Virus record (IMG/VR): IMGVR_UViG_3300009183_000122
Coordinates: 1 to 50,951 of that record
Strand: one strand, 5' to 3'
From: a virus
Length of the DNA: 50,951 bases
The notes below the pieces were generated by a model. That model saw only the letters and a program-made list of their open reading frames with translations. It did not search any database and had not been told where the DNA came from. Each line of letters starts with the position of its first letter. Position 1 is the first letter of the stretch. Made by a program: the position numbers and the translations under genes. Of this stretch, positions 20,453 through 29,517 are shown piece by piece.

Positions 20453-23400
20453 TGGGTGCTATACTTATAAGTCAATTTAATTTAACGGGGGATTGTACAA
20501 ATGAAGGGTTAGGTGTTGTAACTTTTACTGTGACTGGAGATAGTCCCAATTGGTTAGTGACTGAAACTCCTACTCCCGATGTTAATTTACCAACATCGGC
20601 ATTAACAATATCTAATAATGTTTATTATTATTCAGGTTTAAGTCCGGGTAGTTATTTTTTACAAGTATACGACTCAACATATAGTAATTATGAGGTTGTA
20701 AATTTTTATATATCTTCAGGTACCTGTGTTTCAATTAATACGACAGATACTACTTGTGGTTTTGATAACGGAGGTATAACCGCAACAACAGAATATTATT
20801 ATGGTGGTGGAGCAGGGGCGACTTTTGCTTTATATGATATTGGTGATAATTTTATTTCAAGTGGAACTTCAATAAGTAATGAATATGTTTTTCCTCCTGT
20901 TTCTGGTGGAACTTATTATGTTGTTGCTAATGATGGGGGTGGTTGTACAGGTATAAGTCAATCCTGTATAATTAATGAATCAATACCATTTGATTATGGT
21001 TATTATGTTGTAAATGATGGAAGTTGTATAAGTAGTGATGGCAGTGGTAAAATATTTTTAACAGGTTTATCTGATCCAAGTTTATATACGGTTAATTGGT
21101 TAACGAGTGTTAATGGGCAAACTGGAACAACGGTAACAGGTTTAACTGCAGGTTTATATAATGTAGAAGTTACAAATAATGATGGTTGTGTTGCAAGTAA
21201 AATAATCACAATTACTGGTGTGGAACCATTGGGTATTGGTGGTTTTATGACATATCCACCTGATTGTTTTGTAAATAATGGTGAAATAAATATAATTGTA
21301 ACAGGTGGAACCGCACCATATTATATTGGATGTTCTAATGGTGATAGTGCGATAATATTTAATAATGAATATACTTTTACAGGTTTATTTTCGGGAACAT
21401 ACAATTTTAACATAATAGATGCCGGAGTATGTAAAGTATCTGGAACAACGTCTATCAATACTTCTAATAGTTTTCAAGTATCAAGTATTAATACCGTAAA
21501 TTCAACTTGTAATGATAATACAGGATCGGTAAATATTACTTTAATTGGATCAGGATTTTATACATATATTTTAACTAACTCATTAAATGAAGGAGATCAA
21601 GTTGGGCCTACTCAAGATATAGTACAAAATTTTGATACATTATCTTCAGGTGATTATAATTTGGTAATAACTGATGGTGTATGTACATATGAAAATACAA
21701 TTACAATTCGTAATACCGAAAAATTCACAATTTCCGCAATCACACAAAATACTACTTGTGGATTAAATAATGGATCAATACAATTATTGGCAAGTACGGG
21801 TGGAACATTACCTTATAGTTATCAGATTACAGGATTTCCGCCTTCATTAACAACTACTTTTAATAATTTAGCACCTGGTAATTATGTAGGTACAGTAACT
21901 GATAGTACGGGTTGTTCACAAACTTTAAATATTTATATTAATAATTCTAATGGGGTATTATTTGATTTAATTGTAACTCAACCAACAAGTGGTAATAATG
22001 GTCAAATTGATACTATTATATATAACGGAACACCAACATTTACATATGATTGGAGTCCAAACGTTAATGGTCAAACAGGATCAACCGTTACATCATTAAG
22101 TGGTGGTACATATAGTTTGGAGTTAACAGATTCAAGTGGATGTACATATGTAAAAACGGTTACTTTAACAGGAACTAATAAAAAATTAAGTTATCAAACA
22201 TATAACATATGTAATGATAATTTCCAAAATACGGGAATACTTGGTAAACGAGGTATGCAACAAATGTTATCCGAAGGTTTTGCAGATTTAACATATGATG
22301 ATACTGGATGTGTTATTATTAGTGCTGATTTTATCGCGGATATTACCGTTGATGGTGTAAATACTCAAGAGTCCTTTTATGTTTCATCAGGATTAACGGA
22401 TTATCCATCTGATTATACTTGGGGTCAAACTCTTATTGGAATTTTAGAAAGTTATGATGGTATCAGTAAAGTTGAAATAGATTATGCGACTAATGAAATA
22501 AAAATTTATAATAAATGTGTTGAAATTGATGAATGTCAACCTCAAACTATTTATTATTTATCTGATGCAAATATTGTGATCAATTTGAAATTGGAATATA
22601 ACATTTCTTGTTATCAATGTATTGTAACACCAACACCAACACCAACACAAACTTTAACACAAACAGTAACGCCAACACAAACTTTAACACCTACGCAAAC
22701 ATTAACGCAAACTTTAACACAAACGGTAACTCCAACACAAACTTTAACATCAACACCAGGGTTATCACCTACGTCTACACCTACGCAAACATTAACACAA
22801 ACGGTAGTACCAACGACTACACCTACGTTAACGCAAACGGTAACTCAAACATTAGATCCAACTGCAACTCCAACACCTACACCTACATTAACACAAACAT
22901 TAGCACCAACTGCAACTCCAACACCTACATTAACACAAACGTTAACACAAACATTAGCACCAACTGCAACTCCAACACCTACATTAACACAAACGTTAAC
23001 GCAAACATTAGCACCAACTGCAACTCCAACACCTACATTAACACAAACGTTAACACAAACATTAGCACCAACTGAGACTCCTACACCTACATTAACACAA
23101 ACATTAACGCAAACAGTTACAAGAACTTTAACTCCAACTCCAACTAATACTCAGACATTAACACAAACATTAGCGCCAACTGAGACTCCTACACCTACAT
23201 TAACACAAACGTTAACACAAACATTAGCGCCAACTGAGACTCCTACACCTACATTAACACAAACAGTTACGCAAACATTAGCACCAACTGAGACTCCTAC
23301 ACCTACATTAACACAAACACCTACGCCTACATTATCACCAACGTCTACACCTACGCCTACATTAACACAAACGGTAACACCAACTCCAACACCAGCAACA

Positions 23401-23832
23401 TTTGCTGATTGTATTGAAGGGACTATACCAAAGTATACTAATTACGACTATTACCCATGTTGTTATCCTTACTCAAAAATAATTGGAACAACTGGTGGTT
23501 CTCCGGAGACTGTATGTTATAATCCTTTTTCTGCTTCCACAAATGTTACTCCAGTTTCACCTCAAGTAATTTGTAATATACCCCTATTAACTAGTTGTTG
23601 TCAAATTCAATTGGGTTACGATTTATCTGACAGTGTTGTGGCTTGTGGGGCGGTACAATCAACATACTATATAAGTACCCCTTGTAAGGCTACTAGTTGT
23701 GATTTGAATGGTGCGTTCGCAATCTATACAGATAACTCTTGTACTACATTAGCACCTGACGGATATTATTCGGATGGTATTGACTATGGATCACAATCTG
23801 GTGGAGTTTTTGCTTTTGTTGGTCCATGTTAA
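20452..23832 (+). CDS. Tail fibre/adhesin with SprB-like repeats and a long Thr/Pro/Gln linker
   Basis: A 1126-residue fibre. About residues 90-580 hold a series of ~80-residue beta repeats with the SprB-repeat pattern: Cys, NNG or NDG, a strand, GG(T)xPY, and a closing SGxYxxxxxDxxGC (for example GGTAPYYIG and APGNYVGTVTDSTGC). SprB repeats are known from the Bacteroidota gliding adhesin SprB. A small domain follows (about 585-720), then a mucin-like linker of about 260 residues (723-982) made of TPTLTQTLTQT-type repeats, then a Cys-rich tip domain (983-1126) ending in a YTDNSCTT...DGYYSDG module. The layout (stalk, flexible linker, tip) fits receptor binding. The adjacent glycosyltransferase may modify the linker; this is inference. 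Confidence 0.75.
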   Translation: MGAILISQFNLTGDCTNEGLGVVTFTVTGDSPNWLVTETPTPDVNLPTSALTISNNVYYYSGLSPGSYFLQVYDSTYSNYEVVNFYISSGTCVSINTTDTTCGFDNGGITATTEYYYGGGAGATFALYDIGDNFISSGTSISNEYVFPPVSGGTYYVVANDGGGCTGISQSCIINESIPFDYGYYVVNDGSCISSDGSGKIFLTGLSDPSLYTVNWLTSVNGQTGTTVTGLTAGLYNVEVTNNDGCVASKIITITGVEPLGIGGFMTYPPDCFVNNGEINIIVTGGTAPYYIGCSNGDSAIIFNNEYTFTGLFSGTYNFNIIDAGVCKVSGTTSINTSNSFQVSSINTVNSTCNDNTGSVNITLIGSGFYTYILTNSLNEGDQVGPTQDIVQNFDTLSSGDYNLVITDGVCTYENTITIRNTEKFTISAITQNTTCGLNNGSIQLLASTGGTLPYSYQITGFPPSLTTTFNNLAPGNYVGTVTDSTGCSQTLNIYINNSNGVLFDLIVTQPTSGNNGQIDTIIYNGTPTFTYDWSPNVNGQTGSTVTSLSGGTYSLELTDSSGCTYVKTVTLTGTNKKLSYQTYNICNDNFQNTGILGKRGMQQMLSEGFADLTYDDTGCVIISADFIADITVDGVNTQESFYVSSGLTDYPSDYTWGQTLIGILESYDGISKVEIDYATNEIKIYNKCVEIDECQPQTIYYLSDANIVINLKLEYNISCYQCIVTPTPTPTQTLTQTVTPTQTLTPTQTLTQTLTQTVTPTQTLTSTPGLSPTSTPTQTLTQTVVPTTTPTLTQTVTQTLDPTATPTPTPTLTQTLAPTATPTPTLTQTLTQTLAPTATPTPTLTQTLTQTLAPTATPTPTLTQTLTQTLAPTETPTPTLTQTLTQTVTRTLTPTPTNTQTLTQTLAPTETPTPTLTQTLTQTLAPTETPTPTLTQTVTQTLAPTETPTPTLTQTPTPTLSPTSTPTPTLTQTVTPTPTPATFADCIEGTIPKYTNYDYYPCCYPYSKIIGTTGGSPETVCYNPFSASTNVTPVSPQVICNIPLLTSCCQIQLGYDLSDSVVACGAVQSTYYISTPCKATSCDLNGAFAIYTDNSCTTLAPDGYYSDGIDYGSQSGGVFAFVGPC
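22618..23399 (+). repeat. Thr/Pro/Gln-encoding minisatellite
   Basis: An in-frame tandem repeat of about 780 bases. It begins with ACACCA triplets and develops into a higher-order unit of about 54 bases encoding 18 residues (ACACCTACATTAACACAAAC as the opening of the unit). The unit occurs several times between about 22880 and 23340 with few changes (TATP versus TETP variants), which points to recent unit duplication. A 155-codon reading frame in another phase is a by-product. Confidence 0.9.
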
Positions 23833-23900
23833 AAATATAATTAAATATTTGTAATGTCGTAATTTCATTATCAAAACCTTTTTGATATAAAATTCACTTT

Positions 23901-23907
23901 TATTTAT
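23901..23907 (+). promoter_or_regulatory. Putative late promoter motif TATTTAT before the glycosyltransferase gene
   Basis: TTTATTTATTA lies 20 bases before the ATG at 23928, in a 95-base gap that also holds a 7-bp hairpin (ATCAAAA/TTTTGAT). The gap and motif suggest the glycosyltransferase can be transcribed separately from the fibre upstream. Confidence 0.42.
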
Positions 23908-23927
23908 TATATAATATCTTTTAATAT

Positions 23928-24902
23928 ATGGAAAATATTCTTTTTGTAACCGCACAACCTGACGTACCTTATTTTCATTGGCAAGTAAAATTATATACTC
24001 ATAATTTTATTGATAAAGGAATTAAACCTTGTCAGATCCATGTAATTTTTGGATTACAAAAAAAACAACAACCATCAAAAGGAGCATTAGAATTATGTGA
24101 TTATGGTTACAATGTTCATTTCTACGATGACGACAGAGATAATAAATCTTATATACCAAGTATTAAACCATATTTAATTTACCAATGGTTAAAGGAGTAT
24201 CCTGAAAATAGTAAATTGTTTTTTCTTCATGATTCTGATATTATATTCAATAGATTACCTGATTTTGATAAATTATTAAATGATAATATTTCTTATTTAT
24301 CTGACACCATAGGGTATATTGGTTACAACTACATTAAAGATTGTTGTGATAGATATGAGAAACAACACCCATCATCAAACAAAGAACAATTATTTCAAGA
24401 AATGGCTGACATAATTGGAATTGATGTTGATCTAATTAAACAAAATCAAGAAAATTCAGGTGGAGGTCAATACCTAATCAAAAATACGGATCCACTATTA
24501 TGGGCTAAGATTTATGATGATTGTACACCATTATATAACCAAATGTTAGATTATCAAAAAAGATTTCCAATCAACCCTGGTCAAATACAATTTTGGACTG
24601 CAGAAATGTGGTCATTATTATGGAATATGTGGAATTCGGGATATAAGACAAAAATCACAAATGAATTTGATTTTTCTTGGGCAACTGACGATATTAATAT
24701 TTATAATGAAAAACCAATATTACATATGGCAGGTGTGACTGACCAATTAAAAACTACAAAATTTTATAAGGGAGATTTCATAAACAGGAATCCAATTGAG
24801 GATTTAAGGAATGATAGTAGTTACTTCAATTATGTGGATAAAAATAGTTCCACAATTAAATATATTGAAGTAATGGAGTCATTTTTAGAAAAAAATAAAT
24901 AA
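23928..24902 (+). CDS. GT-A-type glycosyltransferase, possibly a protein O-glycosyltransferase
   Basis: A 324-residue cytoplasmic protein with no signal peptide. Seen directly: an N-terminal strand with PYFHWQ (about 14-19) followed by a helix and second strand, a FLHDSDIIF motif (99-107) that serves as the DxD metal/nucleotide-sugar site of GT-A enzymes, NSGGGQYLI (about 180) and a Trp-rich acceptor region (WTAEMWSLLWNMW). The opening PYFxWQ followed by a basic helix and second strand recalls plant and algal peptidyl-serine galactosyltransferases and hydroxyproline arabinosyltransferases; this is a recollection, not a search result. It lies between two fibre genes, one with a mucin-like linker, so fibre glycosylation is a reasonable inference. 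Modification of host receptors or of phage DNA is less favoured by the location. Confidence 0.7.
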   Translation: MENILFVTAQPDVPYFHWQVKLYTHNFIDKGIKPCQIHVIFGLQKKQQPSKGALELCDYGYNVHFYDDDRDNKSYIPSIKPYLIYQWLKEYPENSKLFFLHDSDIIFNRLPDFDKLLNDNISYLSDTIGYIGYNYIKDCCDRYEKQHPSSNKEQLFQEMADIIGIDVDLIKQNQENSGGGQYLIKNTDPLLWAKIYDDCTPLYNQMLDYQKRFPINPGQIQFWTAEMWSLLWNMWNSGYKTKITNEFDFSWATDDINIYNEKPILHMAGVTDQLKTTKFYKGDFINRNPIEDLRNDSSYFNYVDKNSSTIKYIEVMESFLEKNK

Positions 24903-24907
24903 CTGAT

Positions 24908-24914
24908 TATTTAT
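24908..24914 (+). promoter_or_regulatory. Putative late promoter motif TATTTAT before the second SprB-repeat fibre
   Basis: ATTATTTATTAG ends only 5 bases before the ATG at 24920. If this is a -10 element the transcript would be nearly leaderless; otherwise it is a translation-related A/T leader element. Confidence 0.35.
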
Positions 24915-24919
24915 TAGTA

Positions 24920-26245
24920 ATGGGAACTCAACCGATAATAGTAAAACCTGTAAATGAATGTGCAATAATAACGTTATTTCCAATGACGGCTATATGTAAT
25001 AGTATTAATCCAAGTACACCACAATCTTACGATGGATCAGTTAGTGTTTTGGTTAGTGGTGGTACTCCACCATATAATATTACTTGGGAAGAAGGTGGAT
25101 CTGGACCAACAAAGTCTAATATTGGTGTTGGTAATTATCACGCAACCATAGTTGATTTTTATGGTGATTTTACTGCAAATACAATATGTAGTTTAACTGC
25201 GGAAACAACCACAACCACAACTTCCACTTCAACAACTACTTTACCTGTTTATAGTGGTTTATGTATGTATTTTACAAATACACATGGACCTAACTCGGAG
25301 ACACATCAATTTTTATTTAATGGGTATTTAAATGGACAACCTACTTGGAAATCTGATGATAATTTATATGATATATATTGGAGTACAGGAACAACAAATC
25401 AATGGTTAGTTGATGGATGGAGTAATGGTATTATTTATAATTCAAATACATCCACACCTCCATTAACAGGATGGCAATTCTTAGGTGGAAGTTATTCTGC
25501 GTCATATGTAATTACTGTATTGGAAGGGGTTTGTGTGAGTAATCCTATGATTAATATGTCAATAAGTAAACAAGCACCAACTTGTGTTAATAATGGTAGT
25601 ATTATTATAACTGCAAATGGTGGAACACCGGCATACCAATATTCAATTAATGGAGGAACTACGTATCAATCAAGTCCGGTATTTAGTAATTTAGGTAGTG
25701 GTATTTATAGTGTTATGGCTAAAGATTCAAATAATATAACCACAACACAAAGTGTTACATTAACATCAGCATCTGTTATTAACACTTATCAAATTCAATT
25801 ACTTTTAACTGGTCCTAATTCTTTTAATATTCTAGTAACACCTACATTACCTAGTGGTACGTTTATTACTTTTAATTTAACACATAATAGTACATTTAAA
25901 TTAGCTCCTTCACCAACTGTGGCAACATATAATAATTTAGTTACGGTTATTGTTAATGGGACTCCAATAACAACACCATCACCTATCTTAACTACAAGTA
26001 CAACGTTTAATCCTTGTGATTCAGGATCAATTTACACAAAGATTAATGTAACTAATTGGAATACAATAACATTTAATTCGTCAACTACAATAAGTGGTAC
26101 TTTTACAAATACTATAAACCCAATAACACCTTTAGTTAATTGTTATAATGTTAGTGGTCAAAGTAAAATATTAATTAATAATGCTAAGTTGAATAAATGT
26201 GAATGTTGTAATCTTATAGTTAAAAATCCATCATATAATAAATAA
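24920..26245 (+). CDS. Tail fibre with SprB-like repeats
   Basis: A 441-residue fibre-like protein. Residues about 20-95 and 210-280 are SprB-type repeats (GSVSVLVSGGTPPYNITW and NGSIIITANGGTPAYQYSI with closing GxGxY segments). Between them is a Thr/Ser linker (TTTTTTSTSTTT, about 98-112) and a module of about 85 residues (GLCMYFTNTH...FNGYLNGQPTW...QWLVDGW) that also appears, in related form, in the minus-strand adhesin at 29.5-31.8 kb. The C-terminus ends in a Cys-rich segment (KCECCN). It follows the glycosyltransferase gene by 17 bases. Receptor binding or fibre extension is inferred. Confidence 0.65.
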   Translation: MGTQPIIVKPVNECAIITLFPMTAICNSINPSTPQSYDGSVSVLVSGGTPPYNITWEEGGSGPTKSNIGVGNYHATIVDFYGDFTANTICSLTAETTTTTTSTSTTTLPVYSGLCMYFTNTHGPNSETHQFLFNGYLNGQPTWKSDDNLYDIYWSTGTTNQWLVDGWSNGIIYNSNTSTPPLTGWQFLGGSYSASYVITVLEGVCVSNPMINMSISKQAPTCVNNGSIIITANGGTPAYQYSINGGTTYQSSPVFSNLGSGIYSVMAKDSNNITTTQSVTLTSASVINTYQIQLLLTGPNSFNILVTPTLPSGTFITFNLTHNSTFKLAPSPTVATYNNLVTVIVNGTPITTPSPILTTSTTFNPCDSGSIYTKINVTNWNTITFNSSTTISGTFTNTINPITPLVNCYNVSGQSKILINNAKLNKCECCNLIVKNPSYNK

Positions 26246-26261
26246 AAATTAACTAATAAAC

Positions 26262-26268
26262 TATTTAT
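26262..26268 (+). promoter_or_regulatory. Putative late promoter motif TATTTAT before the 837-residue gene
   Basis: ACTATTTATTG ends 7 bases before the ATG at 26276, again implying a very short or absent leader if it is a -10 element. Confidence 0.4.
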
Positions 26269-26275
26269 TGATTAA

Positions 26276-28789
26276 ATGAGTTATATATTAAAAAATACAT
26301 CAGGGTTAGTTAACACTAGGATTACTGATACCGGAAGGTTAAAATTATCACAAGGTAATTTTAACATATCTTATTTCCAAATTGGAGATAGTGAAGTGTC
26401 ATATAATGAATTACCAAACACTTATAATCAATCAAATAGTGTTGTTTTAGAACCAAGTTTTAATAGTCAAAATAATGCTGGATCTCCTGAATCAAACAAA
26501 CAAAATATTAAATACCCATATTATGTTGATGACAATAATAGTAATACTTATGGTATACCATTTATGGATTCTGTTATTGAACCTGTTTATAATAGAGCCC
26601 CACTAAGAGGATTTTTTACAGGTAATACAACTGCATCAACAATTAATTATAGTGCATTTACAGGATCAAAATATGTTGTCACATCCAATTATATTGTTGA
26701 TATGTCAACATTAGATGGTTCAAATCAAATAACAATTATTCAAGATATATGCGACCCAACAAATACCAGTAAACCTGGTGTTGGAGATTTTATTACAATA
26801 TATTATGATGGTTTAGCAAAATACGATTGTTCTTGTGTTAATTTACCGACACCGACACCAACGGCAACAATAGGTACTACACCAACATTAACTAATACTC
26901 CCACTGCGTCAAATACTAATCTTGACCCGTGTGCGTCACCAACACCAACACCAACTCCATCGGCAACACCTTGTTTGACACCATCAAATAAACCCGTTTG
27001 TCCTATACCACCTGACCCTTCATGTGTTAAACCTGTTCATTCATGTTTTCCAATATTAACATATCGGATTATTGATATATGTGAGAATAATGTGACTTTG
27101 GATAGACCAACACCTAATTATATTGGGTTAAGTACATATTGTTTTGGTAGAGTATTGGTATATCCACCAAATATGACAACAATATACGATAGTATCACAC
27201 CTCGTCCACATTGGTCAGATGATGTTATTAATTTTGAGTCAATTTGTGATATTGATCAGTTTGATGTGAAAGTATGGAATATGAATATTCCTTGGACGGA
27301 AAGTCCTGCGGGGTTAAGATCTACTGAATATGAAGATTATACTTATTTTGGTTCTATTGATTATATTGGTAGTAAAGAATATTTTGGATACAATTCTACA
27401 TCAGGACAAACTGATACAAGTTATGTGTATTATTATAACTCATTTGATGAAATTGTTCAGGTTAAACCTGAGGAACAGAAGGCAATTGCAATTATACATT
27501 ATACAAATCAAACTATAGATTTCTTCTATGGTGAGAAATTTGCGTTAGAACCTTATAATAACTCAAACCCTGAAGATACAACAGGACAAGCAAGAAACTT
27601 TAAATTACATATGCCTACATTAATGTGGCATAAAAATCCTGAGTGTTGTTATGGTCAAACATTTTGGGTTGATCCTCCGGGATTTGAAGAAAAAGGTTTA
27701 TTCCAAGTTCAATATATTAAGTCAACTAAGAATACTGATATGAATCAACCTGGTATTCGTTATTATCACTTGTGGGACACTAATGCAAATGCGGATGGAT
27801 TACCAAGTAGAGTTGGTAAAGTATTCCCTGATAGTAAATTAATTATTATTGATGATGAGGAAATTATTGCGGCGTTATCATACAAGTCAAATAGAAACTG
27901 GACATTACCGGCACCACAGGTGTCTTTAATAACTCCTAATACTTGTGGTTTAACTACCTCAACAACTGAAGGTATTTTAACAGGTAGTAGTGAAACTATG
28001 TTTGTTACTTATAGATTAAGTAATCCTTATAATTTTACTAATTCATTACATTCTAATTATTATTCTAAAATAATGGGTAATAATAATGATTGTAATCCTG
28101 ACACATCTAAAAATGTAGCAGTTAGATTTGGTGCTGAGTTTAAATGTTTAACACAACCTGGATATAATCCTGTTACAACTACAACAACTTATTCTCCATT
28201 AACAACTACTACAACTTATTTACCATTAACGACTACTACGACAACACATTGTCCAACTACTTGTGATACACCTAATGGATTCTTTGCGACTAACTTCCAA
28301 GTAATTGCACAAAAAGTGGTAACAGGACAAAGACCTGATCCATCTAAATGGAAAGTTATTGACTACACTAGTTCGTTATCGGCAACAACAATAAATGGGT
28401 ATATAACTGAAGATGGTTTAACTGGAACAACATTTGTTATTACACCTGATCTTTATAATAATTCACCATATTATAATCTTAATAATTTTATTCCATTAAC
28501 ACCACTTGGTACTACCACACCTAATCTTAATTTTGGTGATGAGTACTATTTCTATGGGTCTTTTGAAAGTGATATACAGGCAACAATTTATGAGATGAGG
28601 TATAAAGTAAATTTAAGTTTCGCTGAATTCCAAACCACAACAAATCCTACATGGAAAAAAGGATCTAATTCTTATGTCACTGAGATTGCGTTACTTGATA
28701 GTAATAAAGATGTTATGGTTGTTTCTAAGATGCAATCACCGGTATTAAGACAAGGTATACAACAGTTTGTGGTTAAGTTAGATTTGTAA
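26276..28789 (+). CDS. Putative tail fibre / baseplate protein with Thr/Pro linker
   Basis: An 837-residue virion protein. The N-terminal ~150 residues (ILKNTSGLVNTRITDTGRLK) look like a conserved phage structural domain with SQGNFNISYFQIGDSE. A Pro/Thr/Ser linker at about 195-245 (LPTPTPTATIG and TPTPTPSATP) with Cys residues precedes a large domain of about 360 residues rich in Tyr, Trp and Asp. A second Thr-rich linker (TTTTTYSPLTTTTTY, about 635-660) leads to a C-terminal beta domain of about 175 residues. No catalytic motif is seen. The N-terminal domain at the end of the late tail block suggests attachment to the baseplate and the linkers suggest surface exposure; both are inferred. Confidence 0.6.
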   Translation: MSYILKNTSGLVNTRITDTGRLKLSQGNFNISYFQIGDSEVSYNELPNTYNQSNSVVLEPSFNSQNNAGSPESNKQNIKYPYYVDDNNSNTYGIPFMDSVIEPVYNRAPLRGFFTGNTTASTINYSAFTGSKYVVTSNYIVDMSTLDGSNQITIIQDICDPTNTSKPGVGDFITIYYDGLAKYDCSCVNLPTPTPTATIGTTPTLTNTPTASNTNLDPCASPTPTPTPSATPCLTPSNKPVCPIPPDPSCVKPVHSCFPILTYRIIDICENNVTLDRPTPNYIGLSTYCFGRVLVYPPNMTTIYDSITPRPHWSDDVINFESICDIDQFDVKVWNMNIPWTESPAGLRSTEYEDYTYFGSIDYIGSKEYFGYNSTSGQTDTSYVYYYNSFDEIVQVKPEEQKAIAIIHYTNQTIDFFYGEKFALEPYNNSNPEDTTGQARNFKLHMPTLMWHKNPECCYGQTFWVDPPGFEEKGLFQVQYIKSTKNTDMNQPGIRYYHLWDTNANADGLPSRVGKVFPDSKLIIIDDEEIIAALSYKSNRNWTLPAPQVSLITPNTCGLTTSTTEGILTGSSETMFVTYRLSNPYNFTNSLHSNYYSKIMGNNNDCNPDTSKNVAVRFGAEFKCLTQPGYNPVTTTTTYSPLTTTTTYLPLTTTTTTHCPTTCDTPNGFFATNFQVIAQKVVTGQRPDPSKWKVIDYTSSLSATTINGYITEDGLTGTTFVITPDLYNNSPYYNLNNFIPLTPLGTTTPNLNFGDEYYFYGSFESDIQATIYEMRYKVNLSFAEFQTTTNPTWKKGSNSYVTEIALLDSNKDVMVVSKMQSPVLRQGIQQFVVKLDL

Positions 28790-28840
28790 AAAACTTTAGT
28801 TTTAACATCTTACTATTATATTATAATAAAACAATCTTTT

Positions 28841-29449
28841 ATGAGGACACCAATGAAAAATTCACCTAAAGTATTGGGATTAGACATCTCAACTAAAACA
28901 ATAGGGTGGGCACTCTTTGATATTAAAACACAAGATTTATTAGAATTAACTCACGTATCTCCAAGACCTAAAAATAAAGATACTGAGGAAAATAAGATGT
29001 TAGAATTAATATTAAAATCTGAAGTATTCAAAACTAAATTAGAGGATTATAAAAAATTAGGGATTGTAAGTGTTATTATTGAAGAACCATTATTAAACTC
29101 TAATAATGTTTATACAATCCAAACTTTATTAAGATTTAATACGTTAATATGTAAAACAATTTATGATGTGTTAGGTATTGTTCCTGAATTTATATCAACT
29201 TATAACTCAAGAAAATTTGCATTCCCCGAATTAGTTCAAGAAAATGATAAAAAGAAACACGTTTTATTTGGAGGACTTCCTAAGGACATTGATAAGAAAA
29301 TGATCATATGGGAGTTGGTTGCAAAAAAAGAACCTCAGATCCAATGGCAATATACAAGAAACAATACTTTGAAGAAAGAAAACTTTGACCAAACAGATGC
29401 TTATGCTTGTGTGTTAGGTTATATGAGAAGTAAAGAAATTTGGAATTAA
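28841..29449 (+). CDS. RuvC-like Holliday junction resolvase
   Basis: A 202-residue RNase H-fold nuclease of the RuvC type, expected to resolve branched DNA before packaging, the role of T4 endonuclease VII by a different fold. Catalytic acidic residues are visible: Asp15 in GLDISTKTIGWA, Glu81/Glu82 in VIIEEPLL, and Asp183/Asp186 in NFDQTDAYAC. The hallmark order (Asp in strand 1, Glu after strand 4, Asp pair near the C-terminus) is complete. ATG codons at 28841 and 28853 are both possible starts. The gene is followed by a bidirectional terminator shared with the convergent minus-strand adhesin gene. Crossover-junction activity is inferred from the fold. Confidence 0.85.
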   Translation: MRTPMKNSPKVLGLDISTKTIGWALFDIKTQDLLELTHVSPRPKNKDTEENKMLELILKSEVFKTKLEDYKKLGIVSVIIEEPLLNSNNVYTIQTLLRFNTLICKTIYDVLGIVPEFISTYNSRKFAFPELVQENDKKKHVLFGGLPKDIDKKMIIWELVAKKEPQIQWQYTRNNTLKKENFDQTDAYACVLGYMRSKEIWN

Positions 29450-29475
29450 TATCGTTTAATTTACCGATAATTTAG

Positions 29476-29506
29476 AATATCGTCTTTTCGGACGATATTT
29501 TTTTTT
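29476..29506 (+). terminator. Intrinsic (bidirectional) terminator between convergent genes
   Basis: A 9-bp stem AATATCGTC (29476-29484) with GACGATATT (29491-29499), loop TTTTCG, followed by ten T on the + strand. The minus strand has few T after the stem, so termination is strongest for the resolvase gene. Confidence 0.88.
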
Positions 29507-29517
29507 ATTTATAAATT

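Noticed and set aside
22608-23075. 155-residue frame made almost wholly of Asn/Thr repeats
   Set aside because: It is the +2 frame of the Thr/Pro/Gln repeat of the fibre and has no independent start context.
22618-23399. CRISPR array
   Set aside because: Repeats are contiguous coding minisatellites without unique spacers.
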